64,000 nucleotides of DNA from Marasmius tenuissimus (taxonomy: Eukaryota; Basidiomycota; Agaricomycetes; Agaricales; Marasmiaceae): positions 1,674,001 to 1,738,000 of the forward strand of contig JAQOTA010000071.1 of assembly GCA_029532415.1 (NCBI GenBank). The letters are read 5' to 3'. The notes under the pieces are model-generated. The model had not been told where the DNA came from, searched no databases, and worked only from the letters and a program-made list of their open reading frames with translations. Numbering within the stretch: the stretch's first letter is position 1; every line of letters starts with the position of its first letter. The position numbers and the translations under genes were made by a program. Positions 1 through 11,021 of this stretch are shown here, piece after piece.

Positions 1-1137
1 GTTTATAAGTAGACGTTTATGAGTAGACGCACCATCGTCGTCAGTGCAACGCGGTCTTTGGGGAACTTTGAGTAATAGTAATAGACCTGAATAGTGACGA
101 TCCCCATGAGTAGACATGAAATCATCCCACCAGCCTCAAGCGCGCCTGGACAATCGTTACGGATGAGTATCGTTAACCACCTTCAGGGGCATAGACTCCG
201 GACTTACCGATGGTATTGTTTAGAAGCTCGGGTGACAGTGATCCCAGTCGGTCCAATATCATGTCTGCGGGGAGCACCAGGCTGGTTGTTGAACTTTCTG
301 TCTCTTTATTCCCTCCGCAGTCGACGACAGTTCGTTGGTCGAAGACTGGAGTAGGAGCGCCAAAAGATCTGCGACGGACATGAGGGCGGTGTGGGTCGTT
401 GGCATGCTTAGAAGGAACTGCCAAGATGCGTGTGCTGTAATTGGAGGTGTCATACAAACACCATCTGTATCAACTCTTCAGGCCTGACAAGTCCAGATTC
501 ATCACGAGGTGAATACCTTGTAATCATGTTGAACGATTGGGAAGCGGGATCTGCGTCTTACTCTTCTCTGTCGTTTGACTTCTGCTTGAACTGAAACGGC
601 TTTGGGGGTTGTTCTCTCGTAGAGCTCGTAGAAAGGTCTAACAATTACGGGATCCCCTTCTACCCGAGCCTGCTTCGGATCCATCGGACTTGAACATCCA
701 CCGTACGCACAAACTGGGTGACCGATGAAAGCAAGGTCGTCAACCACCTGCAGGTCATGGATTCAGCGACACATGAATACGCGAGACATTGATCCAGCAA
801 CTTGTGGCGAGTGGCCAAGAACCTGGCCGTATTCGCCTCGATCCGTCGCACTATTGTCGTTCATGTCGATGGGTTCCCAGCGAGGTATTTCCTTGGCCTT
901 CTGAGATCGTACGACTCTCAGAGGCACGGAGGGGTCGAACGGCAGCCAGCCAGAAATAACATCTAAGGATCTGGCGTAAGAGTTTATGGAGAGAACGGCT
1001 AGTAGAGTTTCGGTCCTCAAAGCAACAGGAAAGAGGTTGCCTAAGCTGTTTCGGCGCTTGCGGCCTCGCGACGCGTCGTTGAAGTACCTACAGTCACACC
1101 GTGTCCTCTCTCTCTCCCCACGGCCATCATCTCGGAA
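1..1137. other. Left edge, no supported gene
   Basis: Open frames of 60-143 codons exist on both strands, but none shows a recognisable domain or joins to a neighbour through convincing splice sites. The last part should hold the promoter and 5' leader of the hydrolase gene that starts at 1138. A gene fragment cut by the window edge cannot be excluded. Confidence 0.4.
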
Positions 1138-1925
1138 ATGCGAATTCAGCTCAACAGTGTAGCATTGGAAGCGGACGTTATCCTGTCCAGTCATAAGGAC
1201 ACAGGCAAGCTAGCAGTATGCTTGCATCCCTGGTCATGGCTCGGTGGCCAAATGCAAGACCCGTAGGTCTCCCCACTCTGGTTCCGCAAGACCATTTTGA
1301 CATTGTTCAGCGTCCTCGAATCTCTTGTTGCCCCTCTTCAGTCCAAGGACTACCACATAATCAGATACAACTCGCGAGGTGTAGGGGGGTCATCTGGATG
1401 GCCGTCATTCACAGGTTTCAAGGAATGTGACGATCTCCAGACTCTAGTTCGATGGGCATTGGAGAATCCTGAAATGCCCAACATTAACTCTGTTGTGGTC
1501 ATAGTAAGTGGAACCTTGTATTCAAAACTTGAAGTCGAAGAGACGTGTCCTCTTAGGGTTATTCGTACGGATCACTCATCGCTGGAACACACCCCATTCT
1601 TCCACCGCCAATGAAGACATCACACATCCTCATCTCGTATCCCGTCAGCGTTCGTGGATGGCTCACTTTGTTCCGGACCTCTACATATATCCAGAAGTTG
1701 AAAGACCTGCTCAGTAATCCAGCGTCCCGGGTCCTTGCAGTGTACGGAGATCGGGACGAGTTTACCTCGAAAACGTCTTACGCGAATTGGGAAACGGAGC
1801 TGAAGAGTGTCGAAGGATCGGAACGTGGACAGCTCGACACAGTTTGCATCGAAGGGGCTTCTCATTTCTGGGGAGGCCGGTCTGGGCAGCAGATGCGAGA
1901 AACAATCGAGAGGTGGTTACCATGA
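1138..1925 (+). CDS. Alpha/beta hydrolase, small cytosolic type
   Basis: Three exons, 1138-1262, 1311-1503 and 1557-1925, separated by 48- and 53-bp GT..AG introns, give a 228-residue protein. Splicing restores two hallmarks that the raw frames break: the first-strand stretch LAVCLHPWSWLGG leading to a DP-VLES junction, and the nucleophile elbow GYSYGS (Ser109), which is created exactly at the second splice junction. Asp171 or Asp173 in YGDRDEF and His209 in GASHFWGG complete a plausible Ser-Asp-His triad. The RYNSRGVGGSSG segment resembles compact alpha/beta hydrolases of the COG2945 kind. There is no signal peptide or membrane segment. The substrate cannot be told from sequence. The first in-frame ATG was taken as start; an upstream exon is possible. 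The gene is convergent with the DUF1776 gene, leaving 264 bp between stop codons. Confidence 0.85.
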
Positions 1926-2189
1926 GAGATAGTCGAGGGTTGGAACCCCAACCACGGTACATTTCATACACAATGTCGTCCATAAACTTAACGTTAAGTA
2001 CATCACAAAATGATAATACATACACACGGGGGTTTGTAAGAATAAATTTACATGTAGATCTTTAAAGTGCAACGTCCGCAAATTACGAGCGGGGAGACAT
2101 CGGGCTTCATATAAAGGACAAATTTTGGTGAGCCGGAATCAAGAAATCAAACAAATTGAAGCAGAACGAGGGAGAAATCACTGTGGAGA

Positions 2190-3970
2190 CTAAGAAGAGC
2201 CAACTCTTTCGTCTTCCCTCAAACTGACCCAGCTACTGTCAACGCCGGATGAAACCTCCCCGGAGGAGTTGCTTTCGACGTCCGCTTCTGACCCTGTCTC
2301 GTGGTCAGAGTGATCCACCTCGTTACTACTTGCACTTTCTTCGTCCTGCCGCCTCTCGGGAGCTAGGGAAGCAGATGCCGGAGCTGTTGAACCAGGCTGG
2401 ACGAAAGGTTGCGTAGGAAGTATCGCGTTGCGAACAGAAATGAGGAAGTGAGGAACGTTGAGCAGGGTATCAAGGATCAAGTTTGGAAGGTAGGAGGCGA
2501 CTTTGTAGGTCCGCGCACCTGCACCGACCGAGAAACGCTCTCCGAGAAACCACCGTGGGCGACTAAGCCAACTCAAGAAGGATGTGGAAGAGACTCCGAG
2601 CCGTCCGTTGCTCACAATAGCAATGATACCATTGGCAAACACCTTGACATCTGAAGGTCGCCGCGAAACACCATACTCCCGCCTCTCCGAATGTACAGAT
2701 TCCGTGATAGCGGCAAATGCGGGCCCGTATGTGATCTTCTCTGATGCTGTCCAATCCTCCATGGCCTCCAGTGGCGAGAAGTGCTGTGGATGCTGGGGCT
2801 GGCGACATTAAAGGCACCAACCTCGACAGCGACAACCCGAATGTTCTTCATGGTGTCCGATTTACCTGTCAAGGCTGCGACACCGATTTCTCGCCTCAAG
2901 ACTTCGACAGCCCTGAGCGTGCCAGCAGCGCTCATTGACTGAACTGCAGAGAATGGCAATCCAAAGCGGGTTTCGGTGGCCGGAAGACAGATTATGATGG
3001 ATTTCTTGCCTGACGCTGGGACATGTCGAAGCATAGGTAGAAGCGATTGGATGACTTGCAATGGTGTTATTTGCGTGTAGGTGAGGTAAGGAAGGTAGGC
3101 ATCTGGGAGACTGATGTGTTCGAGAGGGGCATGGGTGGTAGATACGGGGGGCAGTGTCAACAGCGATACAATGGAATGAATGTATGGGTGCATAGCTGGA
3201 GACGCGAACGGATCGCCTGCAGATGTGATTGGGAAGCGACGAGAAAGAGTGGCAGATAAGCTACGAAGGAATGCTGGGACAGAGTCGGGCTAGTAATTTA
3301 CAAGGTGAGATGAGCTCAGGCAGAAAAGTGTATACTTTAACTTACCTCCGAAGGATCTAGCACCAAAGCACGGACATATCCATGAGATTTCCGTTCAAGC
3401 GTCTCAGCCGCATCTGAGCTAGCTACACTCGCAATAACAATGTAACCCTTCTTCTCGAGGTCGAGGATTAGAGGATGACCAAGGGGTGTGTCTCCACCAA
3501 GGACAACTGTACACGGTACAGGATGCGGTCAGTATTATTGAACGCAAAAAGGGATTGAGATTGTACGCACCGACGACCTGCCTTCGTTCTGTACTTGAAG
3601 AGGCACTCCTGATGGTATTACGAGCTCTGACTGCCCTCATGTATACGCCGCCATATCCAACTAGGAGCCCACCGCCGACAACTCCAGCTATGACGCCGCG
3701 AGCCTTCCACGGATGTTTCTCAGCCCAGTCCAAAGATCGTTCGTACCATGAGCTAGGCGGCGGAGGTGGAGGTGGGGGAGGAACTTCGAAAGCTCCAAGA
3801 CCAGGTAATCGGACCTCTGGGATGTTGGGGAGAGAGGGACCATAACGAGTGATGTCGACCCAAATCTGATTTATGGTTTCGCGAATAGCACCCGGAGAGG
3901 CAGCGTCGAGAGAAGAATAAATAAGTTCCTCGAGAGACTCGAGGTATCCTTCAATTTTGTCCATATTCAT
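2190..3970 (-). CDS. DUF1776 protein (short-chain-dehydrogenase-like fold)
   Basis: Exon 1 is 3970-3571, exon 2 is 3506-3346 and exon 3 runs from 3289 to the stop at 2190. The two introns (64 and 56 bp) are canonical. The N-terminal part (LEELIYSSLDAASPGAIRE) is followed by a nine-proline run and one membrane segment (ARGVIAGVVGGGLLVGYGG, about residues 92-110). The spliced junction creates VVVLGGDTPLGHPL, a Rossmann-like glycine motif at the start of the dehydrogenase-like domain. AMEDWTASEKITYGPAF is typical of fungal DUF1776 proteins. The C-terminus is acidic and Ser-rich. Function is unknown; many relatives are predicted membrane or mitochondrial proteins. Around 2784-2806 the frame slips: VEVGAFN and HFSPLEAMEDW are in different frames with no realistic intron between them. 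Removing 23 nt would give 545 residues. This is a frameshift, a sequencing error or a real lesion. Confidence 0.8.
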
Positions 3971-4168
3971 TGCCCGCTGCGGCTATAGTGAGAGTCAATG
4001 AGCAAGAACCGGCAACGGTGCGCACCCGCCAGTGACACACATAAGCGTATACAGTTTACTCTCTCACCACTTCCATCTCTCAACTTTCATTCTCTCAATT
4101 TCCTCTTCGTCGCCGTCTGAGACAGCGTACTCGATTCATCTTTCATTTCTTCCCCATATATTAGAGGA
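3971..4168. promoter_or_regulatory. Divergent promoter between DUF1776 gene and Ser/Pro-rich gene
   Basis: Only 198 bp separate the two divergent start codons. The plus-strand half is rich in CT tracts (ACTCTCTCACC, CTCTCAACTTTC, TTCTCTC), as is common near fungal transcription starts. No clear TATA box or recognisable factor site was found. Confidence 0.45.
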
Positions 4169-5754
4169 ATGTACGTGTCCAAGTATGTTGATTGGCGTCA
4201 CAGATAATCAAACTCATCTGTGCCAGGCCACTTCCTGACGAACGACCACGCGCTAGCGTTGCCAATCTCATCGGACGTTTCGAGCAGCAGAACAAGAAGA
4301 CTGGCCAGACAAGCTCAGCTCCTGTTATCCCAGGCCGAAGCTCGAGTGTCGTGTCGAATATCACTGGTGATTCAGCGAAGGAGCTGATAAAGGAGAAACG
4401 AGAATGGCCCCCCAAATCAGCATCCTCGTCTGCAGAGACTCCAGCACCCATCAAGGCTTCGCCATTCACATCCAAATCAGATTTATCTGTTGGTTCTGAA
4501 CCCAGTGATTCCAGCAGCAAGCCTGACGACGCGTCTGCTCCCGAAGTGTCGGTGCCAGCATCATCACCGCCCGCTGTAGAGTCATCGGAACCGGTCGTGA
4601 CCCCAGAGGATGTTCAGAAGAAGGAAAAAGGGCCTGCTGGTACTTCTTCAAAATCCCCAGTAGCTGAGAAGGTTTCCAAGTCTCCCCCTGCCCCTCCTAA
4701 GGGAACGAAATCACCACCTCCATCTTCATTCAGAACACCTTCCAAAGTACCTGCGAAGGCTAGCCCGAGAACAAGCGGTAACGCATCGAGCACCCCAGCT
4801 GCCGCTCTCCGTCCTCAGCATACGGGACCGCCGACGACGTCAGCGTCGTCGACACGTAAGTCCGTAACTCCTAGGACAGCACCCAACACACCTTCCAGAC
4901 CCAAGACAAGCTCTGGAACCCCGAGCAGTAGCCTGAGGGCAAGAACACCTCAGTCCACAGCACGTTCTAAGACTCCTACACCATCCAAACCCGCCGCGTC
5001 TGCGACTGTGCCACTCCGCTCAAAGACCCCCTCGAATCTATTCGCCCCGACCGCAGCGTCTCTGGCGAGATCCCGTAATACCTCTGCAGACCCCGCCACG
5101 CCGATTCGGAAGGTTACCTTGAGTAGCTCTGCTGCCGACCGTTTGAGTAAACCTACGGCCTCTTCGCTTTCGAAGTCTCGAAGCCCTCCCCCTCAGACAC
5201 AGTCTCCGCGTGGATCTCCATCGACGCGAGGCACACCAACCAAGCCGGCTCATAGAGGTGCGAAACCAAAGGCTGACGCGACTGGGAAGGCTACAAGACC
5301 CGAGACGAACGTGGTGGTCCCACCTGGGGACGCACAGGACTCGCAGGCCCCTCCATCAGAGACTAACGGTCACCATATCGACGCTGCCGAAGATACGACT
5401 ATCTCTGATGATGCTCGTACCTTACACGATGAACCAGCGGAGCATGAGGAAGTGGCCAGTATTCAACAAGCTTCGATCTTGGAGCCTCATTCCCATGATG
5501 ACCCTTCCCCAGCAACTTCATCGCCTGAGCCCCCCTCGTCGCAGGATACCGAAGAGAACGGAAGCGCGACCCCAACGAAAGAGGAGAATGTGAACATTGC
5601 TGGGAAAGAAGCAGAGAATGGAGGACACGAGTTGGGATCACAAACCGGAACTGACATCGAAGACATGGTCAACCTCCTCGAGCAAGCAAAGACCAGGCCC
5701 ATCAGCATAGTCAGCATCCCCGACGAGGTTAACGACATACCAGACGAAGACTAA
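4169..5754 (+). CDS. Ser/Thr/Pro-rich low-complexity protein, start codon apparently split by an intron
   Basis: The open frame runs to 5754, but its only upstream start candidate in frame is a non-ATG codon at 4192. A better model is exon 1 ending in AT at 4169-4170, an intron GTACGT..CCAG at 4171-4226 (56 bp, the usual size here), and exon 2 starting with G at 4227. This gives ATG CCA CTT and a 509-residue protein beginning MPLPDERPRASVANLIGRFE. The N-terminus (ERPRASVANLIGRFEQQNKK) looks like a conserved short motif. The middle is basic and full of SPxK/TPxK-type repeats (SRSPPP, TPSKPAA, ARTPQS), as seen in microtubule- or DNA-binding tails and cyclin-dependent kinase targets. The C-terminus is acidic and ends with a short helix-like stretch (DIEDMVNLLEQA). 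No catalytic domain is visible and no function is claimed. Confidence 0.75.
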
Positions 5755-6371
5755 AGGTCCCACAAATTAAGTATTCAGACAACGTTTTCATTGTATCCTA
5801 CTCTTCCATCGATTCTCCTCAACTTAGCATTGTATTTCTTTTACATGGTGAGTCTTTACCTGACTTGCTTCCCACATAAATGATTTATTCATTCAGCATC
5901 GTAGACACATTCTCCCCTTCCATTACCAATGTTTATCCCATTTGACTTATTACTCTCGCTTTAACTGATTGGATTGCTTTGTTCTCTCGTTCGCTTTTCA
6001 TTCTCCTCTCGCTCTGCTTTTCTCACCTCTTTCCGAAGATGCGACAGTCCGATGTTGGCTCAGAACGCTTCTTGATACCCATTGGGATTTTGTAGCCGGG
6101 CTCGAGCCAGGATGTGGTCGCGAATATATAACGGTACATATAGGTAGCACTCGGCATAATAATCAATGAATAATCCAGAATCATCGCTGTCGTGGACAAG
6201 ACGTGGAACGTTCGCTTGTTAACGTTGAGTTGAACTGCCGAAGTCTGAACCGAGGTCATGATTGTATGCTAAGCGCCGTTTAGGCGCTCACACGACACCC
6301 GCTTAGGTAAGCCAAAATGCCTTAAGTGCCACGTCTGACCCGAAATTGCTCTTCAACGTCTTACCACCAGA
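5755..6371. other. Intergenic: 3' UTR of Ser/Pro-rich gene and promoter of SEC61
   Basis: No coding frame is supported. The segment is pyrimidine-rich on the plus strand and should hold the 3' end of the upstream transcript and the promoter of the Sec61 alpha gene. No clear regulatory motif was recognised. Confidence 0.5.
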
Positions 6372-8166
6372 ATGAGCGGTTGTGAGTCCTTCATTTTTCT
6401 CAAATTTCTCGTTCTCTAGCTCACTGTCCCTTGTTCTCTAGTCCGGTTCTTGAATCTTGTCCGGCCCTTCCTCCCCCTTCTTCCTGAAGTTTCTTCTCCC
6501 GATAGAAAAGTGAGTCCAGTTTCCGACAATTTCAACTTCCGTGCTGAAGTGTTCTCGCTCTTGCTTCCTAGGTCCCGTTTAATCAGAAAGTACTATGGAC
6601 GGCCGTCACTCTCCTTATTTTCCTTGTCTGCTCCCAAGTTCCTCTCTACGGTATCATGTCTTCGGACTCGTCTGACCCCCTTTATTGGTTGCGTGCAATT
6701 CTTGCTTCAAACCGTGGAACCCTCATGGAATTGGGTATTACACCCATTGTTACATCCGGAATGATCATGCAACTTCTCGCTGGTGCCAACTTGATTGAAG
6801 TCGACTTCAGTCTTAAGGAGGATCGCGCTCTTTTCGGTGGTGCTCAGAAACGTATGTGCCTACGTGTTTTTTTTTGGGAGTCCCCCTCACGGTTTGCTAA
6901 CAACTCTCCTTCCGTGTTTTCTCTGTTTAGTGTTTGCCCTCATTATGGCTCTCGGTCAGGCAACGGTCTACGTTCTTACTGGAATGTACGGACTTCCCAG
7001 TGAAATGGGCGCAGGCGTCTGTCTCCTTCTCATCATCCAGCTCGTTACCGCCGCTCTCATTGTTATCCTCCTCGATGAACTCCTGCAGAAGGGATACGGA
7101 TTAGGTTCTGGTATCTCTCTCTTCATCGCGACCAACATTTGCGAATCCATCGTATGGAAGGCGTTCTCTCCCACTACCGTCAACACCGGACGTGGCCCAG
7201 AGTTCGAGGGAGCTATTATCGCTCTTTTCCACCTCCTCTTCACCTGGAACGACAAGGGACGCGCTCTCAGGGAAGCGTTCTGGCGCGACCGTCTCCCCAA
7301 CGTCATGAACCTCATCGCCACTATTGTCATCTTCGCTGCTGTCATCTACCTCCAGGGCTTCCGTATCGAAATCCCTGTTAAGAGCAACAGATTCCGTGGC
7401 CAACGTGGAAGCTACCCCGTCAAGTTGTTCTACACGAGCAACATGCCCATCATGCTGGAGAGTGCCCTTACGAGCAACGTCTTCATTGTCAGTCAAATGT
7501 TGGCCACTCGTTTCCCGAGCAACTTGTTCGTCAAGCTCCTTGGTGTCTGGGAGGTAAGCGTTCAAATCTATACACGTTGACATCTTTTCTGAAGACCTTT
7601 CAGCCCATGGAAGACTCCCCTCAACTTGTCGCCACCTCCGGAATCGCCTACTACATGTCTCCCCCTCACACTCTCAAGGAAGCTCTTGTCGACCCCGTCC
7701 ACACCGTCATTTACATCACGTTCATGCTTTCCGCCTGCGCTCTTTTCAGTAAGACCTGGATTGAAGTTTCGGGAAGTGGCCCTCGGGATGTTGCCAAGCA
7801 GTTGAAGGACCAACAAATGGTGCGGAGTTTCAGTTCCCTCCTTCCGAATATTACTCACTGATTCTATCAGGTCATGGCCGGTCACCGTGAGGGTTCCATG
7901 TACAAGGAGCTCAAGCGTGTCATTCCTACTGCCGCTGCCTTTGGTGGTGCTATTCTCGGATTACTTTCCGTCGTCGCCGATCTCATGGGTGCCATCGGAA
8001 GTGGTACTGGTATCCTGATGGCTGTCACCATCATCTACAGCTGTAAGTCTCCTCTACATGCGCGACCTTGAGGAATGGGAGCTCATTCTCTTTGCTTTCA
8101 GACTGGGAAATCGGTATGAGAGAATCTGGCGGGCCTGAGATGCAGGCATTGGGTGACTTGATTTGA
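6372..8166 (+). CDS. SEC61: Sec61 alpha, ER protein-translocation channel
   Basis: Seven exons (6372-6381, 6442-6509, 6572-6851, 6931-7553, 7604-7819, 7871-8042, 8102-8166) give 477 residues, the normal length of eukaryotic Sec61 alpha. The first exon is only 10 bp and encodes MSG plus one base; splicing produces [20 protein letters not shown], the conserved N-terminal amphipathic helix. Later landmarks include the plug and second-helix region ([15 protein letters not shown]), [32 protein letters not shown], the cytosolic loop with [20 protein letters not shown] (needed for ribosome binding in the family) and the C-terminus [20 protein letters not shown]. Ten membrane helices are expected. 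The protein forms the channel with Sec61 beta and gamma in the ER membrane and moves or inserts nascent chains. The neighbouring genes are unrelated, as is usual for a fungal housekeeping locus. Confidence 0.97.
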
Positions 8167-8542
8167 TGGAAAAATCTACGCCGAATCACCGCAGGGACAA
8201 ACTGGCAGGAGTGGATGGGTGGAGAGGTTGAAATGCAGCAAAACTTGCATAACGCTCGACTGCTATGTGTGTATTCGTATTATATCACTCAGGTTGTCGA
8301 ACTGCAAAACTGTTACCTGGATTCATGGATACACTCTCGACTGCTTCTGGTAGTAACTTAAATAAAAGTCCGTTTGATACCAGATCATATTCAGATCGTA
8401 TAGAAGGCATGATGGAGTTCATGGCATATGTTACATGTGTAGCAGTCATGAAAAGGGTATTGTAAGGTACATATTATATACTATCAATACAAGAAAGTTC
8501 AAGATAATTTGAAGGGACCAAAGACATCCAACCCCCAGTCAG
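8167..8542. other. Convergent 3' regions of SEC61 and the SRA/YDG gene
   Basis: The 376 bp lie between the stop codons of two convergent genes. Nothing beyond AT-rich 3' UTR-like sequence is visible. Confidence 0.6.
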
Positions 8543-9730
8543 TCATTTGTTCTTCTTGATCTTGGGTAGATTACAGAATGTTCTTCTCCCATTTATGTTC
8601 GATTTCTCAGGAAGAGTACAAGTAAGATCGGTATAGGAAGTCTTGGGAACCTTCCGAACTACGTCCGAGTCGTTCTCGTGGTCGTCCCTAGTCCGCTTCC
8701 GTAGAATGTTTATGCTACTGGTAGCCAAAGGTGCCGCTCGTCGAACGGAAATGATCTCGAAGTCTGAGTCTGTTTCGGGGTCTGATTCTGAGTGGGAGCT
8801 GGTATCGTCTTCAGAGTCTGAGGGTATTTCGATAACTTCAGGAATCTCGTCCTCGGGAGTCTCATCATCGGGAGTATCGTTGTCGAGAGTCTTGTCACTA
8901 TTGACCTGCCATCGTGGAGGAGGGAGAGGCGCTTGGTTCTTCAAACGCTAGTAGGACAATTGTAAGAGGAATATGGGCAAAAAGGTTTGCGAGTCGCTTA
9001 CCTTGAACAGGGCCTTGCAGACTTTGAAGCCGGATTTTCCGACAACTGTTTTGAGTTCTATGACAGTGTAAAGTCCGTCATATCGAAATCTGAATACGTA
9101 AGATATTTTAGTTCATGGCGTTGGCAGAGGCGAGGAAACTCACCCTTCAGCTGGACCATAAGGAGAGTCGCGAACATGGCCCCGTATAACGCGCACGGGC
9201 TTTCTCTGAGATAACGACATCTGAATAAACAAGGAGGGAAGACGCCATCAAATGACTGGAAGAGGTGCTGAAATCGACCGAACGCACCTTCAATGAATTG
9301 TTGCCTTTATCCTTCCATGACTGATCTTTAACCTGAGTGGATGCTCCGTCGTTTCGACCGCCTTCACCGGTGTACCAACTGATTTCGAGATGGAGTCAAA
9401 AAAGGGAGAACGGAGTGATAGAAAAAAGAGACTCACAACCAATCACCATGATCTTCATCGTCCTCGTAGCCACCCGAAATGACGATAGAATAAGTGCCAT
9501 ACAGCCTGTGACCATGAATCCCAGCCTGAAGAGGACCGTGAACCATATATTCGTGTAGGGTAGCGCGATCGTTGAAGACGGTGCCGACTGGGTGTTTGGG
9601 AGGCCCGTAGGCATATTCTCGCCTTCGATCGGCATTCGACGGTCAGCTTATTATTTTGATTGATATCTGAGACAACAAAGACTTACCCACTGGACCTCCG
9701 AGTACCGAAACTAGAGACGTGGCGAGCCAT
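8543..9730 (-). CDS. Stand-alone SRA/YDG-domain protein (UHRF1-type methyl-CpG reader fold)
   Basis: Six exons (9730-9687, 9622-9437, 9378-9288, 9220-9144, 9089-9002, 8947-8543) close in phase to 296 residues. Spliced motifs follow the SRA domain order: HPVGTVFNDRATLHEYMVHG, QAGIHGHRLYGTYSIVISGG, YEDDEDHGDWFWYTGEGGRN, KPVRVIRGH, YGPAEGFRYDGLYTV and GKSGFKVCKALFKRL, covering roughly residues 16-180. In UHRF1 this fold flips out 5-methylcytosine at hemimethylated CpG. No RING, PHD, ubiquitin-like or SET domain is attached. Instead there is a long acidic tail rich in Asp, Glu and Ser and a basic patch (ILRKRTR) that could be a nuclear signal. Likely nuclear; a role in maintaining or reading DNA methylation is inferred from the family only. 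The start ATG at 9730 is the first one in phase with the domain. Confidence 0.9.
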
Positions 9731-11021
9731 ATATGTGAATTTGAGGAATGCAAAGACAGACGCTTCAATGCTGAGGCGGTTGTAAGTAACTGAAGAAGGG
9801 AGCGAGATGAAGGGAGAAAGTAAGTTGTGTGTGATTATGTAATCCCCGACTCTCTTGAGAGGAGGGCTTTGTCGACGCCCGATCACTGTATCACGTGAGA
9901 GCAGTCATATGACTATAAAGCACGTGCCTATCGGGACTTGTTTCCTGAAATCCTGAATCGGTCTGAAATCGTCGCTCACGGGAAAAACTCCCTCTTATCC
10001 TCTTGAGAACACCGCTATGTAATGCCTGGACTCCAACCTTTATACTCTGTTATGAGTGGCATCGGACAACTGGTAGATCTCCAGCAAGCGCACGCTCTCC
10101 TACGTGGAATCTGGATGGATAGCTCCCAGGCCAAGTTCAAGCTCTATCCTGTTTCCTTGATGAGGTTTCTGCTAAGTACAGAACTCCACCCCCGGGCGCT
10201 ACGAGAAGCCGGCTCGTCAAGGCCGGGCGACGAGCAGCGCTCTTCTGAGTCTGATTGTTTCTTCTGCTGAACCGGTAACGTACCGTAGGGGAGCTGCCCT
10301 CGCTGTTGTGCTATACAAAGGCCCTCGGGCCAAGGCAAGGCAACTGTGGTCAACCCAGTCAGTTTTAGTCCAGCTCGTTCTGATTGCCTTGTTATTGCCT
10401 TCGAGTTGATATTGCCGGGGCTCAGTTTGCACTCCTAATAGGCTATATTCCAGCATAATTTACAAAAGCATGGACAGTTTGAGGGTTATTCCGGCTCTGC
10501 TGGTCGAGAAACGGGTGGCCGATGCGCTGGTCACATGTTTGGACAGTCCCCTCAGAGTCTTTTGAACCGAATGGTGACTATATCTCTCTGCGAGTCAGAG
10601 TGGCACGTCCGGCGGTGTTACTGGATAAATCCCTTATCAGTTTCTGTGGCAGTATGAAGCCATATTTTGAGAGTTGTTCATCTTTCATCTTGAATGAATG
10701 AACGAATCCCAAGTCTACTGTCTCAAAGTAGAGAGTCGGGGATTGGCGCGCTCGTGTGCCCCTAGGGATAACAATAGTCACGACTCATGGTGACGCGATC
10801 ACGCGCCTAGCGAGCTGGGAGTACCCGGTCCGGTGGAACCATTCAGCACCGCAGCCAGCTCAATGTTCCGACTTCCGAGTTCACTTTGTTATTTGATTGA
10901 TTGAAGAGTAGATTGGGAGTAGAGCCTTACTAAAGCTGCAATGGAATCATTACTCGAATGAGCTTTCGCGGTACAGTATTGTATGTGAGCTATATACATG
11001 GCCAGAGGTTACGCAGCTGTT
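9731..11021. other. Long intergenic segment without a supported gene
   Basis: About 1.3 kb between the start of the SRA gene and the stop of the next minus-strand gene. Short open frames (67-82 codons) are unremarkable. The first part should be the SRA promoter. The segment 10020-10970 has no recognisable coding, RNA or repeat content. Confidence 0.4.

Noticed and set aside
763..1194. 143-codon minus-strand frame
   Set aside because: Overlaps the start of the hydrolase gene and has no protein-like features.
2563..2835. Alternative exon in another frame for the DUF1776 gene
   Set aside because: Its sequence lacks the conserved AMEDWTASEK continuation and does not close in phase.
3486..3845. 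Plus-strand glycine-rich frame
   Set aside because: Antisense shadow of the polyproline stretch of the DUF1776 gene.
10761..10775. TAGGGATAACA, resembling a homing endonuclease recognition site
   Set aside because: Only a partial match, no intron or endonuclease gene nearby; expected by chance.
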